Positions 7,323 to 16,418 of a DNA stretch of 64,000 nucleotides are shown here, one piece after another. The stretch lies in NCBI GenBank assembly GCA_017635395.1, contig JAGBLN010000058.1, positions 1 through 64,000 of the forward strand. Reading direction: 5' to 3'. Made by a program: the position numbers and the translations under genes. This DNA comes from Lachnospiraceae bacterium (lineage in GTDB: Bacteria; Bacillota; Clostridia; Lachnospirales; Lachnospiraceae). Under the pieces are notes generated by a model. That model worked only from the letters and a program-made list of their open reading frames with translations, was not told where the DNA came from and ran no database searches. The first letter of the stretch is position 1; each line of letters opens with the position of its first letter.

Positions 7323-9665
7323 TCAATACAGCCAGTCAAATTCCGAAGGGTCTGAAATATATGGCGGCTCTGCTTCATAGATCACGCCTCCGTCTATGAG
7401 CATAGGAACCCAGCCCAGCTCATTATGGCTCGAATCGGCCCAGCAGCTGTCCACCAAACCGTCTGCAGTATATATTGCCACCCATACGCCTTCGGATTCC
7501 ATCGGCGAGGTTGTTCTGCCACTGTCCATTGATGTACGGTCAAAAACAATTATATCCCTCTGGACTTCATAGCTGTAATCATGGAAATAAATCATTTCAA
7601 AACGCTTGTCACCTTGATGGTCACCAAGATGCACGCCTGACCCCTTGTCTCCGCTGTCCTGCGGATTCCAGTAGTTCGTGGGCACGCCCGTCTCTTCATT
7701 ATACCCGCACAGATCCAGGTCACGGTTTCCTTCCCACTCGACTATTACTATGAAATCGTCGCCGGAAACTTCGGGAACCATTGCTGCGACAAGATCCAAG
7801 CCTGATGATGTCAGGTTCCATGTTTCTGTCCGCTCATAATATCCGTCAGCAGTTGCGGTCAGGACATATGACCCAGGCTCAACTTCGAATTCCACCTTGC
7901 CGTCATTATCCGTAACATCCTTATCGATAAGGAAACCGTCTTCATCCTCCAGAAGCACCGAAGCCCCCGGCAGGCCTGTACCGTAGTTTCCGCTATAAAC
8001 TGTGTACTTTATTTTGGCCAGCCCCTGACCATCGTCCCCGTTACCGTCATCACCAAGGTGAATATCAATATCAGGATCAAATTCTATATTACCGCCGGGA
8101 ACACTTCCGCCCGGCTCATTTCCGGAAGGATTCTGGTCATCATCATCGTCATCGTCATTGTTGTCATCATCATCTATCAATGAATTATGGCCTGAATCGT
8201 CATCATCATCGTCTATATTATTCTCAGCGTAGGTATTGTTGTCGTCACCATCGCCGGATTTTCCGCTTATACCTATTACTACAAACACTGCAGCTATAAT
8301 GCCACCGGTAACCAAAAGGAAGAACACCGCTACTAACGCCAGTATCACTATTGGCAGCGCAGACTTTTTCTTCTTATTTTCAGGAGGAACCGCAGCACCC
8401 TGATTCGGATATGCTCCGCCCCGGGGAGGATATCCTCCACCCTGTCCGGGATTTGAATCAGTCTGAGCCTGACTCTGCACAGCCACAGTCTGTCCCGGCA
8501 CGCCATTTTGCGGTTGCTGACCGGACATAGCCTGAGTCGGCATCATGGTCCGGGAATCGGGTATAGTCTGTGACGGATTTGTTGCCTGTGAGTTTGGTAT
8601 AGTCTGTGACGGATTTATAACCTGTGAGTTCGGTATAGTCTGTGACGGATTTATAACCTGTGAATTCGGTATGTTCTGTGAATTCGTAATGCCGGATGCA
8701 CCTGCCATCGAAACAGTTGCCCCCACACCTGCAGCAGGAACACTCTGGCGTACCTGAGGCATCTCGGTACGGGCTCTCTCAGCCTCTTCCTTAGATATGA
8801 GCATGGCATTCTTAAATGCCTTCATGCTCTGGAAACGCTCCTGAGGATTAACATTCATGGCCATCAGGATAGCCTCTTCCGCAGCGGGAGAGATCTTTGC
8901 CCCCAGGCGGCTTGGAGGAACCAGTTCGTCATCCTCTATACGGTCTATACTGTCAGGGGGACGCTTACCGGTAAGTGCAAAATAGAAAGTCGCGCCCAAA
9001 GCGTAAATATCAGTAAAAGGCCCCTGTTTTCCGCGCCTTGTATACTGCTCCTTAGGTGCAAAGCCATGCTTTAATACCACGTCAAGGGAACGGCTCTTAT
9101 CACCAAGTGAATATCTGGCAGCGCCGAAATCCAGCAGTTTTACGCTGCCGTCCTTTGTAATATAAATATTATCAGGGGTAACATCACGATGAACGATACC
9201 TTTGGAATGAACTGCCCCCAAGGCATCCATAACGGGTATAAGAATTTTAGCCGTTTCTTCCCAGTCAAGCTTTCCGCCATGCTCACGGATATAGACATCA
9301 AAGCTGGTGCCTTCCACATAGTCCATAACGAAATATGCCGTTCCGTTTTCCTCAAAATATGTATGAATACGGACTATGTTTTCATTTCCGATAAACTGTG
9401 CCAGTGTCTGGGCTTCATCAAGGAAGCGGTCCTTACCGTAGGCAAAGCTTTCGCCGCGCTCACCGGTGAAGGAAATAACCGTAGCTCCCTGTCTTGTAGC
9501 CATGGTATCAGGGAAAAACTCCTTTACGGCAACTTTGTTGCCTGTCTTATGATCCGTTGCAGCATAAGTAATACCAAAGCCTCCCTGGCCCAGCACTCTG
9601 TCTATGATATACTGCCCGGCGAGAACCGTCCCCTGGGCTAACGCCATGGGATACTTATCGCTCAT
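7323..9665 (-). CDS. Transmembrane Ser/Thr kinase 1 with extracellular sensor
   Basis: 780 aa. Residues 1-290 form a Hanks-type kinase domain: P-loop GQGGFG at 26-31, Lys48, catalytic HRD at 159-161 with Asn166, and DFG at 179-181. A Ser/Gln/Pro linker with 12-residue tandem repeats (328-370) follows, then a membrane helix (436-467) and an Asp/Asn tract (471-512). The extracellular part has a carboxypeptidase-regulatory-like beta sandwich (about 550-630) and a C-terminal domain with a DUF2135-like opening (VEWEGNRDLDL). I start at 9665 because its ribosome site GGAGGTGA is excellent and the start matches kinase 2 (MSDKYPMAL against MSEKFPMAL). It heads the operon of FHA and phosphatase genes. 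No PASTA repeats, so it is not PknB/PrkC. Confidence 0.9.
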   Translation of the reverse strand: MSDKYPMALAQGTVLAGQYIIDRVLGQGGFGITYAATDHKTGNKVAVKEFFPDTMATRQGATVISFTGERGESFAYGKDRFLDEAQTLAQFIGNENIVRIHTYFEENGTAYFVMDYVEGTSFDVYIREHGGKLDWEETAKILIPVMDALGAVHSKGIVHRDVTPDNIYITKDGSVKLLDFGAARYSLGDKSRSLDVVLKHGFAPKEQYTRRGKQGPFTDIYALGATFYFALTGKRPPDSIDRIEDDELVPPSRLGAKISPAAEEAILMAMNVNPQERFQSMKAFKNAMLISKEEAERARTEMPQVRQSVPAAGVGATVSMAGASGITNSQNIPNSQVINPSQTIPNSQVINPSQTIPNSQATNPSQTIPDSRTMMPTQAMSGQQPQNGVPGQTVAVQSQAQTDSNPGQGGGYPPRGGAYPNQGAAVPPENKKKKSALPIVILALVAVFFLLVTGGIIAAVFVVIGISGKSGDGDDNNTYAENNIDDDDDDSGHNSLIDDDDNNDDDDDDDQNPSGNEPGGSVPGGNIEFDPDIDIHLGDDGNGDDGQGLAKIKYTVYSGNYGTGLPGASVLLEDEDGFLIDKDVTDNDGKVEFEVEPGSYVLTATADGYYERTETWNLTSSGLDLVAAMVPEVSGDDFIVIVEWEGNRDLDLCGYNEETGVPTNYWNPQDSGDKGSGVHLGDHQGDKRFEMIYFHDYSYEVQRDIIVFDRTSMDSGRTTSPMESEGVWVAIYTADGLVDSCWADSSHNELGWVPMLIDGGVIYEAEPPYISDPSEFDWLY
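8556..8684 (-). repeat. 36-bp tandem repeat inside kinase 1
   Basis: Three and a half copies of a 36-base unit encode a 12-residue repeat of the form IPNSQVINPSQT in the cytoplasmic linker between the kinase domain and the membrane helix. Copies differ at only a few bases, which suggests recent expansion or gene conversion. Copy number may vary between strains. Confidence 0.85.
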
Positions 9666-9747
9666 AAGGCTCACCTCCCCCTTCATAAACTTCACCACAA
9701 CGCAGGGGTAATTACACTCAATTCCCCTGCGCAACAGTTAGTAATTA

Positions 9748-9776
9748 ATGATACAACATTTACTGCCTTTTATCAA
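9748..9776 (-). promoter_or_regulatory. Promoter of the kinase 1 / FHA / phosphatase operon
   Basis: On the minus strand TTGATA (plus 9771-9776) and TATCAT (plus 9748-9753) are 17 bases apart, a good sigma-A type promoter about 80 bases upstream of the kinase 1 start. No comparable promoter is evident before the downstream genes, consistent with one transcript running towards murG. Confidence 0.6.
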
Positions 9777-9825
9777 CGCTTGCTGAACTCACAATTTAGT
9801 CCCGCCAGCTAAATCCTTAAAACTA

Positions 9826-12225
9826 TCACTTGTACAGCTCAACGGTTGAGGATGCTATTTCATAGCCGTTCTCATCGTAGAACACATACTCAAGGGTACC
9901 CGGGGTGCCGGTTCCGGCGGTGTAATATGCGCTTGCATAACCGGTATCACCACTGTTGTCCAGTCCATCTATTGTTCCCATATAGTTATAATTAGTACCG
10001 TTTATTGTAAGAGACCAGGATATGGATGTATACGCTCCGGGTGCTCCGCCTGAAAGTGCAATGTGACAAACCCACTCATCCGAAACACTCATTGAGCTGT
10101 AGAAATTTGAAGTATCATACTCCGAATCATTCCATCCGAGTATCTGCAGATTCCATGCATAAAGCTCATCGTAAGCTGTAGATGCTCCGCTGTAACCGTC
10201 ATAATACAGATCGGTCAGATATTCATAAGTTGTTGTATCCGTGTTATTATAATGAGCCTGGATATAACCCCATTTAGCATCATTAACCTTGTCAGAATCT
10301 CCGCACTGTTCAAAGCAGTTAATAGCATCTTCGTAATTACCCTCATCAAGATACTGGCAGCCAAGGTCATATGTCATCTGGCTCATATAAGTTGCTGCTT
10401 CGTCCGCACGGTAGCCGGCATCATACAGATCCGAAAAAGCACTGTAAGCACCCTCGAAGTCTCCGTCAGCATAAAGCTTTTCAGCCTTTAAGAATGAAAT
10501 CTCCTGCAGCTGCTTCTTTGAATCATCATAATTACCAAGTGACTTGAACAGCTTTTCTGCCTCATCATAATCTTTATCAGCCATCAATTCCATAGCTTTA
10601 TCATAAGTAACCTCGTCCAGCTTGTCAGATGACTTCTTGTAATTCTTAAGTTCCTCATAAAGAACGATAGCCTCGTCATAGGAACCGGCCTTTGCCAGAT
10701 CTCCGGCCTTTAAATACTTGGCTTCTTTTACTTTATCCGCAGAGTCTTTATAATCACCAAGTGCCGTAAAAGCATCTATAGCAGCGTCATAATCCTGCTC
10801 TGTAAGTTTGCTGTCTGCCATGCTGTATCTGATAGGATTTCTTACTACAAGAATGCCAACAACAAGCACTACAAGTGCGATAACAGCAACCACAGGTATT
10901 ATCAGCAGTGCTACCAGCGCGCCCTTTTTCTTCTTAGGCTTTACGGGAGGTGCCTGCATGGGAGCACCGTTTCCGGGACCTCCGGGGCCTGCCGCAACAG
11001 TAGCACCAATTCCGTCAGTAGGATTCTGCATGGTAACGCCTACGCCGTCCGTAGGATTCTGTACTGTAACGCCCACATTTCCGGCACCGGCCTGGGATGC
11101 AGGAATTGTCTGTGAAGTCGGTATGGTCTGAGACGCAGGAATCGTCTGTGAAGACGGTATGATCTGAGACGCAGGTATGGTCTGGGATGCCGGAATATTC
11201 TGCGATACAGGGATACTCTGGGATGTCGGTATATTCTGCGACGCAGGAATCGGCTGGGATGCCGGGATGTTCTGGGACACAGGTATAGGCTGAGCCTCGG
11301 TCACCTGACGAACCTGCAGCTCTTCCGTTTTCTCCTTCTCTGCCTCTTCCCTTGAGATCAGCATCGCATTCTTAAATGCAAGCATGCTCTGGAAACGTTC
11401 CTGAGGCTGCACATTCATAGCCATAAGGATCGCTTCTTCCGCATCCTTGGTAATAACTGCACCAAGCCTGCTGGGGGGAACCAGTTCGTCCTCCTCCATA
11501 CGGTCTATGCTGTCAGGGGGACGCTTGCCGGTGAGAGCATAGTAGAATGTAGCGCCCAGGGCATAAATATCAGTAAAAGGTCCCTGCTTTCCGTGTCTGG
11601 TGTACTGCTCCTTGGGAGCAAAACCGTGCTTAAGTACCACGTCAAGGGAACGGCTCTTGTCACCAAGCGAATACCTGGCAGCGCCGAAATCCAGCAGCTT
11701 AACTCCGCCGTCCTTAGTTATATAGATATTATCGGGGGTTACATCGCGATGAACGATCCCCTTGGAATGCACTGCACCCAGGGCGTCCATGATGGGAATA
11801 AGGATCTTGGCTGTTTCTTCCCAGTCAAGCTTTCCACCATGCTCACGGATATATACGTCAAAGCTGGTACCTTCTACAAAGTCCATTACGAAGTACGCTG
11901 TACCGTTTTCCTCAAAATAAGTATGTATGCGGACTATGTTTTCATTTCCTATGAACTGTGCGAGGGTCTGGGCCTCATCCAGGAAACGGTCCTTACCATA
12001 GTCAAAACTGGTACCGCGCTCGCCCGTAAAAGGAAGAACCGTGGTTCCCTGCCTGGTAGCCATGGTATCCGGGAAAAATTCCTTAACAGCCACTTTATTT
12101 CCAGTCTTATGGTCAGATGCGGCATAAGTGATACCAAAACCGCCCTGTCCCAGTACTTTTTCTACAATATACTGTCCCGCAAGCACTGTTCCTTCCGGTA
12201 ACGCCATGGGAAATTTCTCGCTCAT
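9826..12225 (-). CDS. Transmembrane Ser/Thr kinase 2 with extracellular TPR-like region
   Basis: 799 aa. The kinase domain (1-290) is nearly identical in layout to kinase 1: GQGGFG 26-31, Lys48, HRD 159-161, DFG 179-181. The linker 313-378 is a run of about 13 five-residue repeats of the type IPASQ/TIPSSQ, followed by GVTVQNP, GVTMQNP and GATVAAG. After the membrane helix (435-461) come helical TPR-like repeats (about 470-670; ALGDYKDSADKV, LFKSLGNYDDSKK and similar) and a C-terminal beta-rich domain. The TPR region is on the outside by this topology. It precedes the kinase 1 operon on the same strand with a 160-base gap that contains the kinase 1 promoter. The paralogous catalytic domains with unrelated extracellular parts suggest different inputs into one output. 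Confidence 0.9.
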   Translation of the reverse strand: MSEKFPMALPEGTVLAGQYIVEKVLGQGGFGITYAASDHKTGNKVAVKEFFPDTMATRQGTTVLPFTGERGTSFDYGKDRFLDEAQTLAQFIGNENIVRIHTYFEENGTAYFVMDFVEGTSFDVYIREHGGKLDWEETAKILIPIMDALGAVHSKGIVHRDVTPDNIYITKDGGVKLLDFGAARYSLGDKSRSLDVVLKHGFAPKEQYTRHGKQGPFTDIYALGATFYYALTGKRPPDSIDRMEEDELVPPSRLGAVITKDAEEAILMAMNVQPQERFQSMLAFKNAMLISREEAEKEKTEELQVRQVTEAQPIPVSQNIPASQPIPASQNIPTSQSIPVSQNIPASQTIPASQIIPSSQTIPASQTIPTSQTIPASQAGAGNVGVTVQNPTDGVGVTMQNPTDGIGATVAAGPGGPGNGAPMQAPPVKPKKKKGALVALLIIPVVAVIALVVLVVGILVVRNPIRYSMADSKLTEQDYDAAIDAFTALGDYKDSADKVKEAKYLKAGDLAKAGSYDEAIVLYEELKNYKKSSDKLDEVTYDKAMELMADKDYDEAEKLFKSLGNYDDSKKQLQEISFLKAEKLYADGDFEGAYSAFSDLYDAGYRADEAATYMSQMTYDLGCQYLDEGNYEDAINCFEQCGDSDKVNDAKWGYIQAHYNNTDTTTYEYLTDLYYDGYSGASTAYDELYAWNLQILGWNDSEYDTSNFYSSMSVSDEWVCHIALSGGAPGAYTSISWSLTINGTNYNYMGTIDGLDNSGDTGYASAYYTAGTGTPGTLEYVFYDENGYEIASSTVELYK
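11092..11289 (-). repeat. 15-bp tandem repeats inside kinase 2
   Basis: About 13 degenerate 15-base units encode the pentapeptide pattern I-P-x-S-Q in the cytoplasmic linker. The equivalent linker of kinase 1 has a related but longer unit. Thr-containing versions (SQTIP) are potential phosphorylation sites. Confidence 0.85.
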
Positions 12226-12344
12226 AAAAAGCCCCCTTTTCTTTTTTATGTGTTTAATAATATTGTAAAAACAATTTAATACATCCCGAATAATAACCTG
12301 ATTTAGGGCACTCTTTTAATTATATATTAAACTTACAAATTTAT

Positions 12345-13361
12345 CTACTGTCTGCCGCCGGTAAGCAGGTCGTCCATAAAAGGAAACAGTTCATCCAGAA
12401 GCCTTAGGTTGGCTAAATCCCCCCTGGAAATCAGCTTTCCTTCCATAAAAGCCCCCTGGAAAGTCTTGCGTCCCTCGGTTATCTCGTTCAATACAGACGT
12501 CTCCATCGTAAGCTCCATATCAGGATTTACCGCTTCCCCATAGCCTATGACAAGTTCTGCGCCTTCTATCCTTATGGTAAGGGCTTTAGACGCATCCTTA
12601 AGCGCTATCTTATATTTGAGATCAGTCCCGCTCTTTGCCTTGAAATGCTTCTGGAAAAGATCCGGTATCCTCTCGCTGTCCTTTCCGCCGTCATCAAGCT
12701 TGTTCTTGAACAGGTCTGCCAGAAGCCGGATGTCCTCCTTCTGCTTTTCCACATACTTTTCATCCGAGGCATACTCAGAAAGCCGGTCCGTCTCGTCCTG
12801 TGTATATGTTGTGTTAAGCGTCCTGTATACCACCTGTCTCACCACACCATGGCTGGTAGGAAGGCTCTTTACCCGGCGGCTCACCGCACGGTAAATATCA
12901 CCTGCAGCATCCTCGATAAGCTTTTTATAAGCTTCGTTATTTTCAAGCTCTGCCGCCTCCGGCGCATATCCTGAGATTCCCTGGCATGTAAGTCCGCCCA
13001 GTGATATCCACGCATTTATCAGGTCCAGCTCCCCTTCTTTTTCGCCATAGGTAGTGGACATTACCACCGGTGCCATATAAAGGGATGCGATCTTTTCCTT
13101 GTCGCCATAGAGCCAGCATGCATCAAGAAAGCTTGCCATATATCCGCCACAGCCGTGCCATTCCACGGTAGACGCAAGTATTATTCCGTCGGCCTCCTTT
13201 AATGTCTGCGGCAGCTTTGTCATCTCATTTTTATGCTCAAAAAGGTCAAAGCGCTCGACTTTAACATTAAGCTCACGGAAAACCGACACCATCTGCTTGA
13301 TAACAGTAAGTGAAGGATCGCCGATAAGCCCTCTTCCGCCGTAGTATATATTTATCTTCAC
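12345..13361 (-). CDS. Flavodoxin-like oxidoreductase with SCP2-like domain
   Basis: 338 aa, cytoplasmic. Residues 1-165 resemble the NADPH-dependent FMN reductase/flavodoxin fold: an N-terminal strand and loop (MKINIYYGGRGL), then ILASTVEWHGCGGYMASFLDA in the FMN-binding position. The C-terminal 100 residues (from about 230) look like an SCP2 sterol-carrier-type lipid-binding domain (LTIRIEGAELVIGYGEAVNPDMEL, then SRGDLANLRLLDELFPF). The combination suggests a flavin reductase acting on a hydrophobic substrate; the substrate is unknown. It is the last gene of a minus-strand set (two EAL proteins, rhomboid, this gene), 24 bases after the rhomboid gene. Confidence 0.7.
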   Translation of the reverse strand: MKINIYYGGRGLIGDPSLTVIKQMVSVFRELNVKVERFDLFEHKNEMTKLPQTLKEADGIILASTVEWHGCGGYMASFLDACWLYGDKEKIASLYMAPVVMSTTYGEKEGELDLINAWISLGGLTCQGISGYAPEAAELENNEAYKKLIEDAAGDIYRAVSRRVKSLPTSHGVVRQVVYRTLNTTYTQDETDRLSEYASDEKYVEKQKEDIRLLADLFKNKLDDGGKDSERIPDLFQKHFKAKSGTDLKYKIALKDASKALTIRIEGAELVIGYGEAVNPDMELTMETSVLNEITEGRKTFQGAFMEGKLISRGDLANLRLLDELFPFMDDLLTGGRQ

Positions 13362-13385
13362 AGAATTTCCTCCCCTTCTCTTCTT

Positions 13386-14489
13386 TTACTTTTTCCTGCC
13401 ATCCATCATGCTCATTACGATAAGAATTATGCCTTCCAGCACAAATCCTGCAACAAATCCGCCAAGGTGCGCGGCAAAATCAACAGTTGACCCGTCAGCA
13501 GCATTTACCGGAATAAACATCAGCGCAACAGCTATGAGCACTCTTATAATCGACTCTTTACGTCTCATGTATCCCAGCATCAGTATTCCGGCTATGACAC
13601 CGCCGGTAAGCCCGTATATTGCTCCGGATGCGCCTAGGGAAGTATACAGTATCCCGGCATTTGTATGATACCACACGGAAAATATCCCTCCGGCTATCAG
13701 CGACACAAAGTAAACCACCGTATACGCTATCCGTCCCGACATCCGCTCCAATGCAGAGCCTGCGGCATAAAGGACTATCATATTATTGACTATATGCGCC
13801 ACCGACCCGTGTAAAAATCCGTATGTCAGGAAACGGTACCACTCCAAAGGCTTTCCTATTATATCATTTGTCAGCACATAGGAGTCTTCATCCACAATGC
13901 CGGCTGTCTGCATTATGAACATGACTACATTGGCTATGATCAGGCCGAAAGTAAGCCATGTCACTGCGGAATTATCGTATTTAAGCTTAACCACAGGGTT
14001 CTTTTTCACAGGCCTGGCAACAGGGCCGCGTTCAAGGCTTCTCTGATTCATTTCTGTCTCAGCCTGTACTGTTTCGGCGATTCCCATGTCAAAGCCTGAC
14101 TCCGCAAGAAGTATCTCAAGCTTTCCCCGCAGGCCGTAAAAATCCTCGGAACTCCACTCAGGTACAATAAGCTTTGATGCTGCCGTATCTATGTACCATT
14201 CGTTATCTTTCCTGCTGTCACAGCGCTGTACTATGTACGCAGAGTCAGCACAGATAATCCTGAGGAAATGTATATCCTTGTCTTTGCCATAGCTTAGCTT
14301 TTCCTTCATGTAAGTGACAAAACCGTCCATCTGTGCGTCATTGCTGACGGTCGTCCTTTCATCAAAGAAACACAGTACATTAAGATAGTAGTTTTCTTCC
14401 ATTACGAAAGAAGCATACCTCAGGTCCTGCGAAAGCATATAATTCTTGTACCCTATGCCGTTTAACAGGGCCCTTACACTACTCACCAT
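13386..14489 (-). CDS. Rhomboid-family intramembrane serine protease
   Basis: 367 aa. Residues 1-165 are a soluble N-terminal region I do not recognise. From about 175 there are six or seven membrane helices with the rhomboid catalytic dyad Ser288 (GASGAIYG) and His341 (AAHLGGFVAG), plus the HxxxN oxyanion region FLHGSVAHIVNNM. It should cut transmembrane substrates inside the bilayer. It begins six bases after the stop of an EAL gene, so it is probably in the same operon. The membrane-anchored proteins in the neighbouring FHA cluster are conceivable substrates, but nothing in the sequence proves it. Confidence 0.88.
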   Translation of the reverse strand: MVSSVRALLNGIGYKNYMLSQDLRYASFVMEENYYLNVLCFFDERTTVSNDAQMDGFVTYMKEKLSYGKDKDIHFLRIICADSAYIVQRCDSRKDNEWYIDTAASKLIVPEWSSEDFYGLRGKLEILLAESGFDMGIAETVQAETEMNQRSLERGPVARPVKKNPVVKLKYDNSAVTWLTFGLIIANVVMFIMQTAGIVDEDSYVLTNDIIGKPLEWYRFLTYGFLHGSVAHIVNNMIVLYAAGSALERMSGRIAYTVVYFVSLIAGGIFSVWYHTNAGILYTSLGASGAIYGLTGGVIAGILMLGYMRRKESIIRVLIAVALMFIPVNAADGSTVDFAAHLGGFVAGFVLEGIILIVMSMMDGRKK

Positions 14490-14495
14490 CGAAGC

Positions 14496-16418
14496 TTACT
14501 TGCACACCTCCGGTAACTTGAAATCCTTGAGATATTTTACAAATTCCTCTCCCTTAACAGGCTTAGAGAAATAATATCCCTGGAAATAATCGCATTTCAG
14601 TTCCAGAAGGCGCTTTATCTGTTCCTCATTCTCCACGCCTTCCTGAACCACTTTAAGCCTGAGCTTTTTGGCCAGCTTATAGGTATTCTCAAGAGTAATC
14701 CTGGCCTTCTCATTCTTTTCTGCAGACCATAGTATGGACTTGTCTATCTTCATCACCGTAAAAGGCACGTGGTAGAGATATGAAATATTTGAATATCCCG
14801 TGCCGTAATCATCCAGTGACAGGTCTATGCCGCGCAGATAGAAATTCTTCATGTTCCTTATGAAGTTATCCTTTTCATTCGTAGTGGCAGTCTCCGTTAT
14901 CTCGAAGTTGATCTGCTTGGGCTTTATGCCATATTCTTTCATTATGGCCTCGAATTCCTCTGCCATTTTCCGCTGGGCGCACTGTATGGGCGAAAGATTT
15001 ACTTCTATATATTCTATGCCCTTTTTATCCAGCTCGTTGTCCCTGTAGAATTCACACACCTTACGGAACACTATCTCGCCGATCCGAAGTATGTAGCCTT
15101 CACTCTCTGCCATCTTTATCATTTCTTCCGGGGGCATAAAGCCGTACTCCGGATCAAAAAGCCTGATAAGGGCTTCCGCCGACATGATCCTCTTCTCTTC
15201 AGTGGAATAAATAGGCTGATAGTATACCTGGAAAGTATTGTCTGTCAGCGCCCTCTTTATGGCCTCCAGCATATGCTTTCCCTTGTTATCTATAAGAAGC
15301 TTTTCTACACCGTTTTCAGAATCCAGGCGGTCCTTTGTATTTATATATGCCTTAAGGAAATCAGAAAATGCATCAAAATCCTTCAGCTGTTCCGGTGCAG
15401 ACAGACTTACAACCTCTGCAGTAAGGATTGCTTCCGTTATGGCCGGCGACCATACCTTTTCAAATCTTGCAACTATGGTCTGCCTGAGTTTTTCTGCCTC
15501 TTCCTTCGTAAGCTCTGAAGTCTTAAATACAAGAACGCTGTTGTCGGCACGGTATACCGTTCCCTTGTGTCCGTATCCCATCAGGTAATTGGTTATGAGC
15601 TTCATGAAACCTTCTGCATTGTCAAAGCCTAAAGACTCTGCCAGTACCTTGTAGTCCAGCACTTTTATTATGGTCAGATGGAATTTCTTCTTAAGCAGGT
15701 AGTCTTCCTTCGTAAATTCATAAAGGTAATTTTTGCGCATGGCATCAGCCATATCGAAAAGTTCCTCAGGCCTGAGTACCTCAAAGAAAAGGTCCACCAG
15801 CACCATAGACACCACAAAGCCCTGGAATCGCATCGTATTTATAAAAAACTGAGCGACTGTTATAAACATTATGATAAGAGAGGCAAGAGCCACATGCCCC
15901 GTAATCTTTTTGTTGATCCGATCCCGGTATCTCACAGACACGCCTGTTATTATCAGCATATAATATGCCGCCATCACAAGGATATAGCCCTGCGAAAACG
16001 GAATTGAGCGGATTTCAAACAGGCTCAGCTCCATTTTGGCTGATATCACATTAACCGCTACAGCTGCAATTATCGTAAAGGATGCCGGCAGATATATCCA
16101 TATAAGCCACCTTTGAGAAACCTGCCTGTCTATCTTGATAAGGCTGATAAAGTAAAGTGTACTCATGGTGAAAAGGAATATGCATAAAAACATATACAGC
16201 GTATTCAGCGTGTAGCCAAATACACCCGGTTTCGAATCCAGCCCGCCGCCTATTACGGCAGTGCATATCCCCAAAAATGTCACGCCAAACTGGGTGAGCA
16301 TCATATAGAAGAATGCCCTGAAAGCAGTGATACCTATACGCCTCTTATTTTTGAAGCAGGCAAGAAGCACTATTTCCATGGCAAGAGCCACTATGTCAAA
16401 GTAGATATTAACAGTCAT
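14496..16418 (-). CDS. Membrane EAL protein, probably active c-di-GMP phosphodiesterase
   Basis: 640 aa. The N-terminus (about 1-215) has seven predicted membrane helices, then a degenerate GGDEF-like domain (about 240-370, no GGDEF signature) and a C-terminal EAL domain (about 395-635). The catalytic EAL residues are present: SAEALIRL, EVNLSPIQ, FEITETAT, DDYGTGYS, KIDKS and QEGVE. The GGDEF part is therefore likely regulatory or structural, while the EAL domain should hydrolyse c-di-GMP to pGpG. Its start codon overlaps the stop of the upstream paralogue by four bases (ATGA), so an active and a degenerate protein are translationally coupled and may form a heteromer. Confidence 0.87.
   Translation of the reverse strand: MTVNIYFDIVALAMEIVLLACFKNKRRIGITAFRAFFYMMLTQFGVTFLGICTAVIGGGLDSKPGVFGYTLNTLYMFLCIFLFTMSTLYFISLIKIDRQVSQRWLIWIYLPASFTIIAAVAVNVISAKMELSLFEIRSIPFSQGYILVMAAYYMLIITGVSVRYRDRINKKITGHVALASLIIMFITVAQFFINTMRFQGFVVSMVLVDLFFEVLRPEELFDMADAMRKNYLYEFTKEDYLLKKKFHLTIIKVLDYKVLAESLGFDNAEGFMKLITNYLMGYGHKGTVYRADNSVLVFKTSELTKEEAEKLRQTIVARFEKVWSPAITEAILTAEVVSLSAPEQLKDFDAFSDFLKAYINTKDRLDSENGVEKLLIDNKGKHMLEAIKRALTDNTFQVYYQPIYSTEEKRIMSAEALIRLFDPEYGFMPPEEMIKMAESEGYILRIGEIVFRKVCEFYRDNELDKKGIEYIEVNLSPIQCAQRKMAEEFEAIMKEYGIKPKQINFEITETATTNEKDNFIRNMKNFYLRGIDLSLDDYGTGYSNISYLYHVPFTVMKIDKSILWSAEKNEKARITLENTYKLAKKLRLKVVQEGVENEEQIKRLLELKCDYFQGYYFSKPVKGEEFVKYLKDFKLPEVCK

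Noticed and set aside
1335..12225. Type VI or type VII secretion cluster
   Set aside because: FHA, PP2C and kinase genes also occur in such clusters, but there are no Tss, EssC or WXG100 genes here.
7323..12225. PrkC/PknB-type peptidoglycan-sensing kinases
   Set aside because: There are no PASTA repeats; the extracellular parts are a beta-sandwich/DUF2135-like region and TPR-like repeats.
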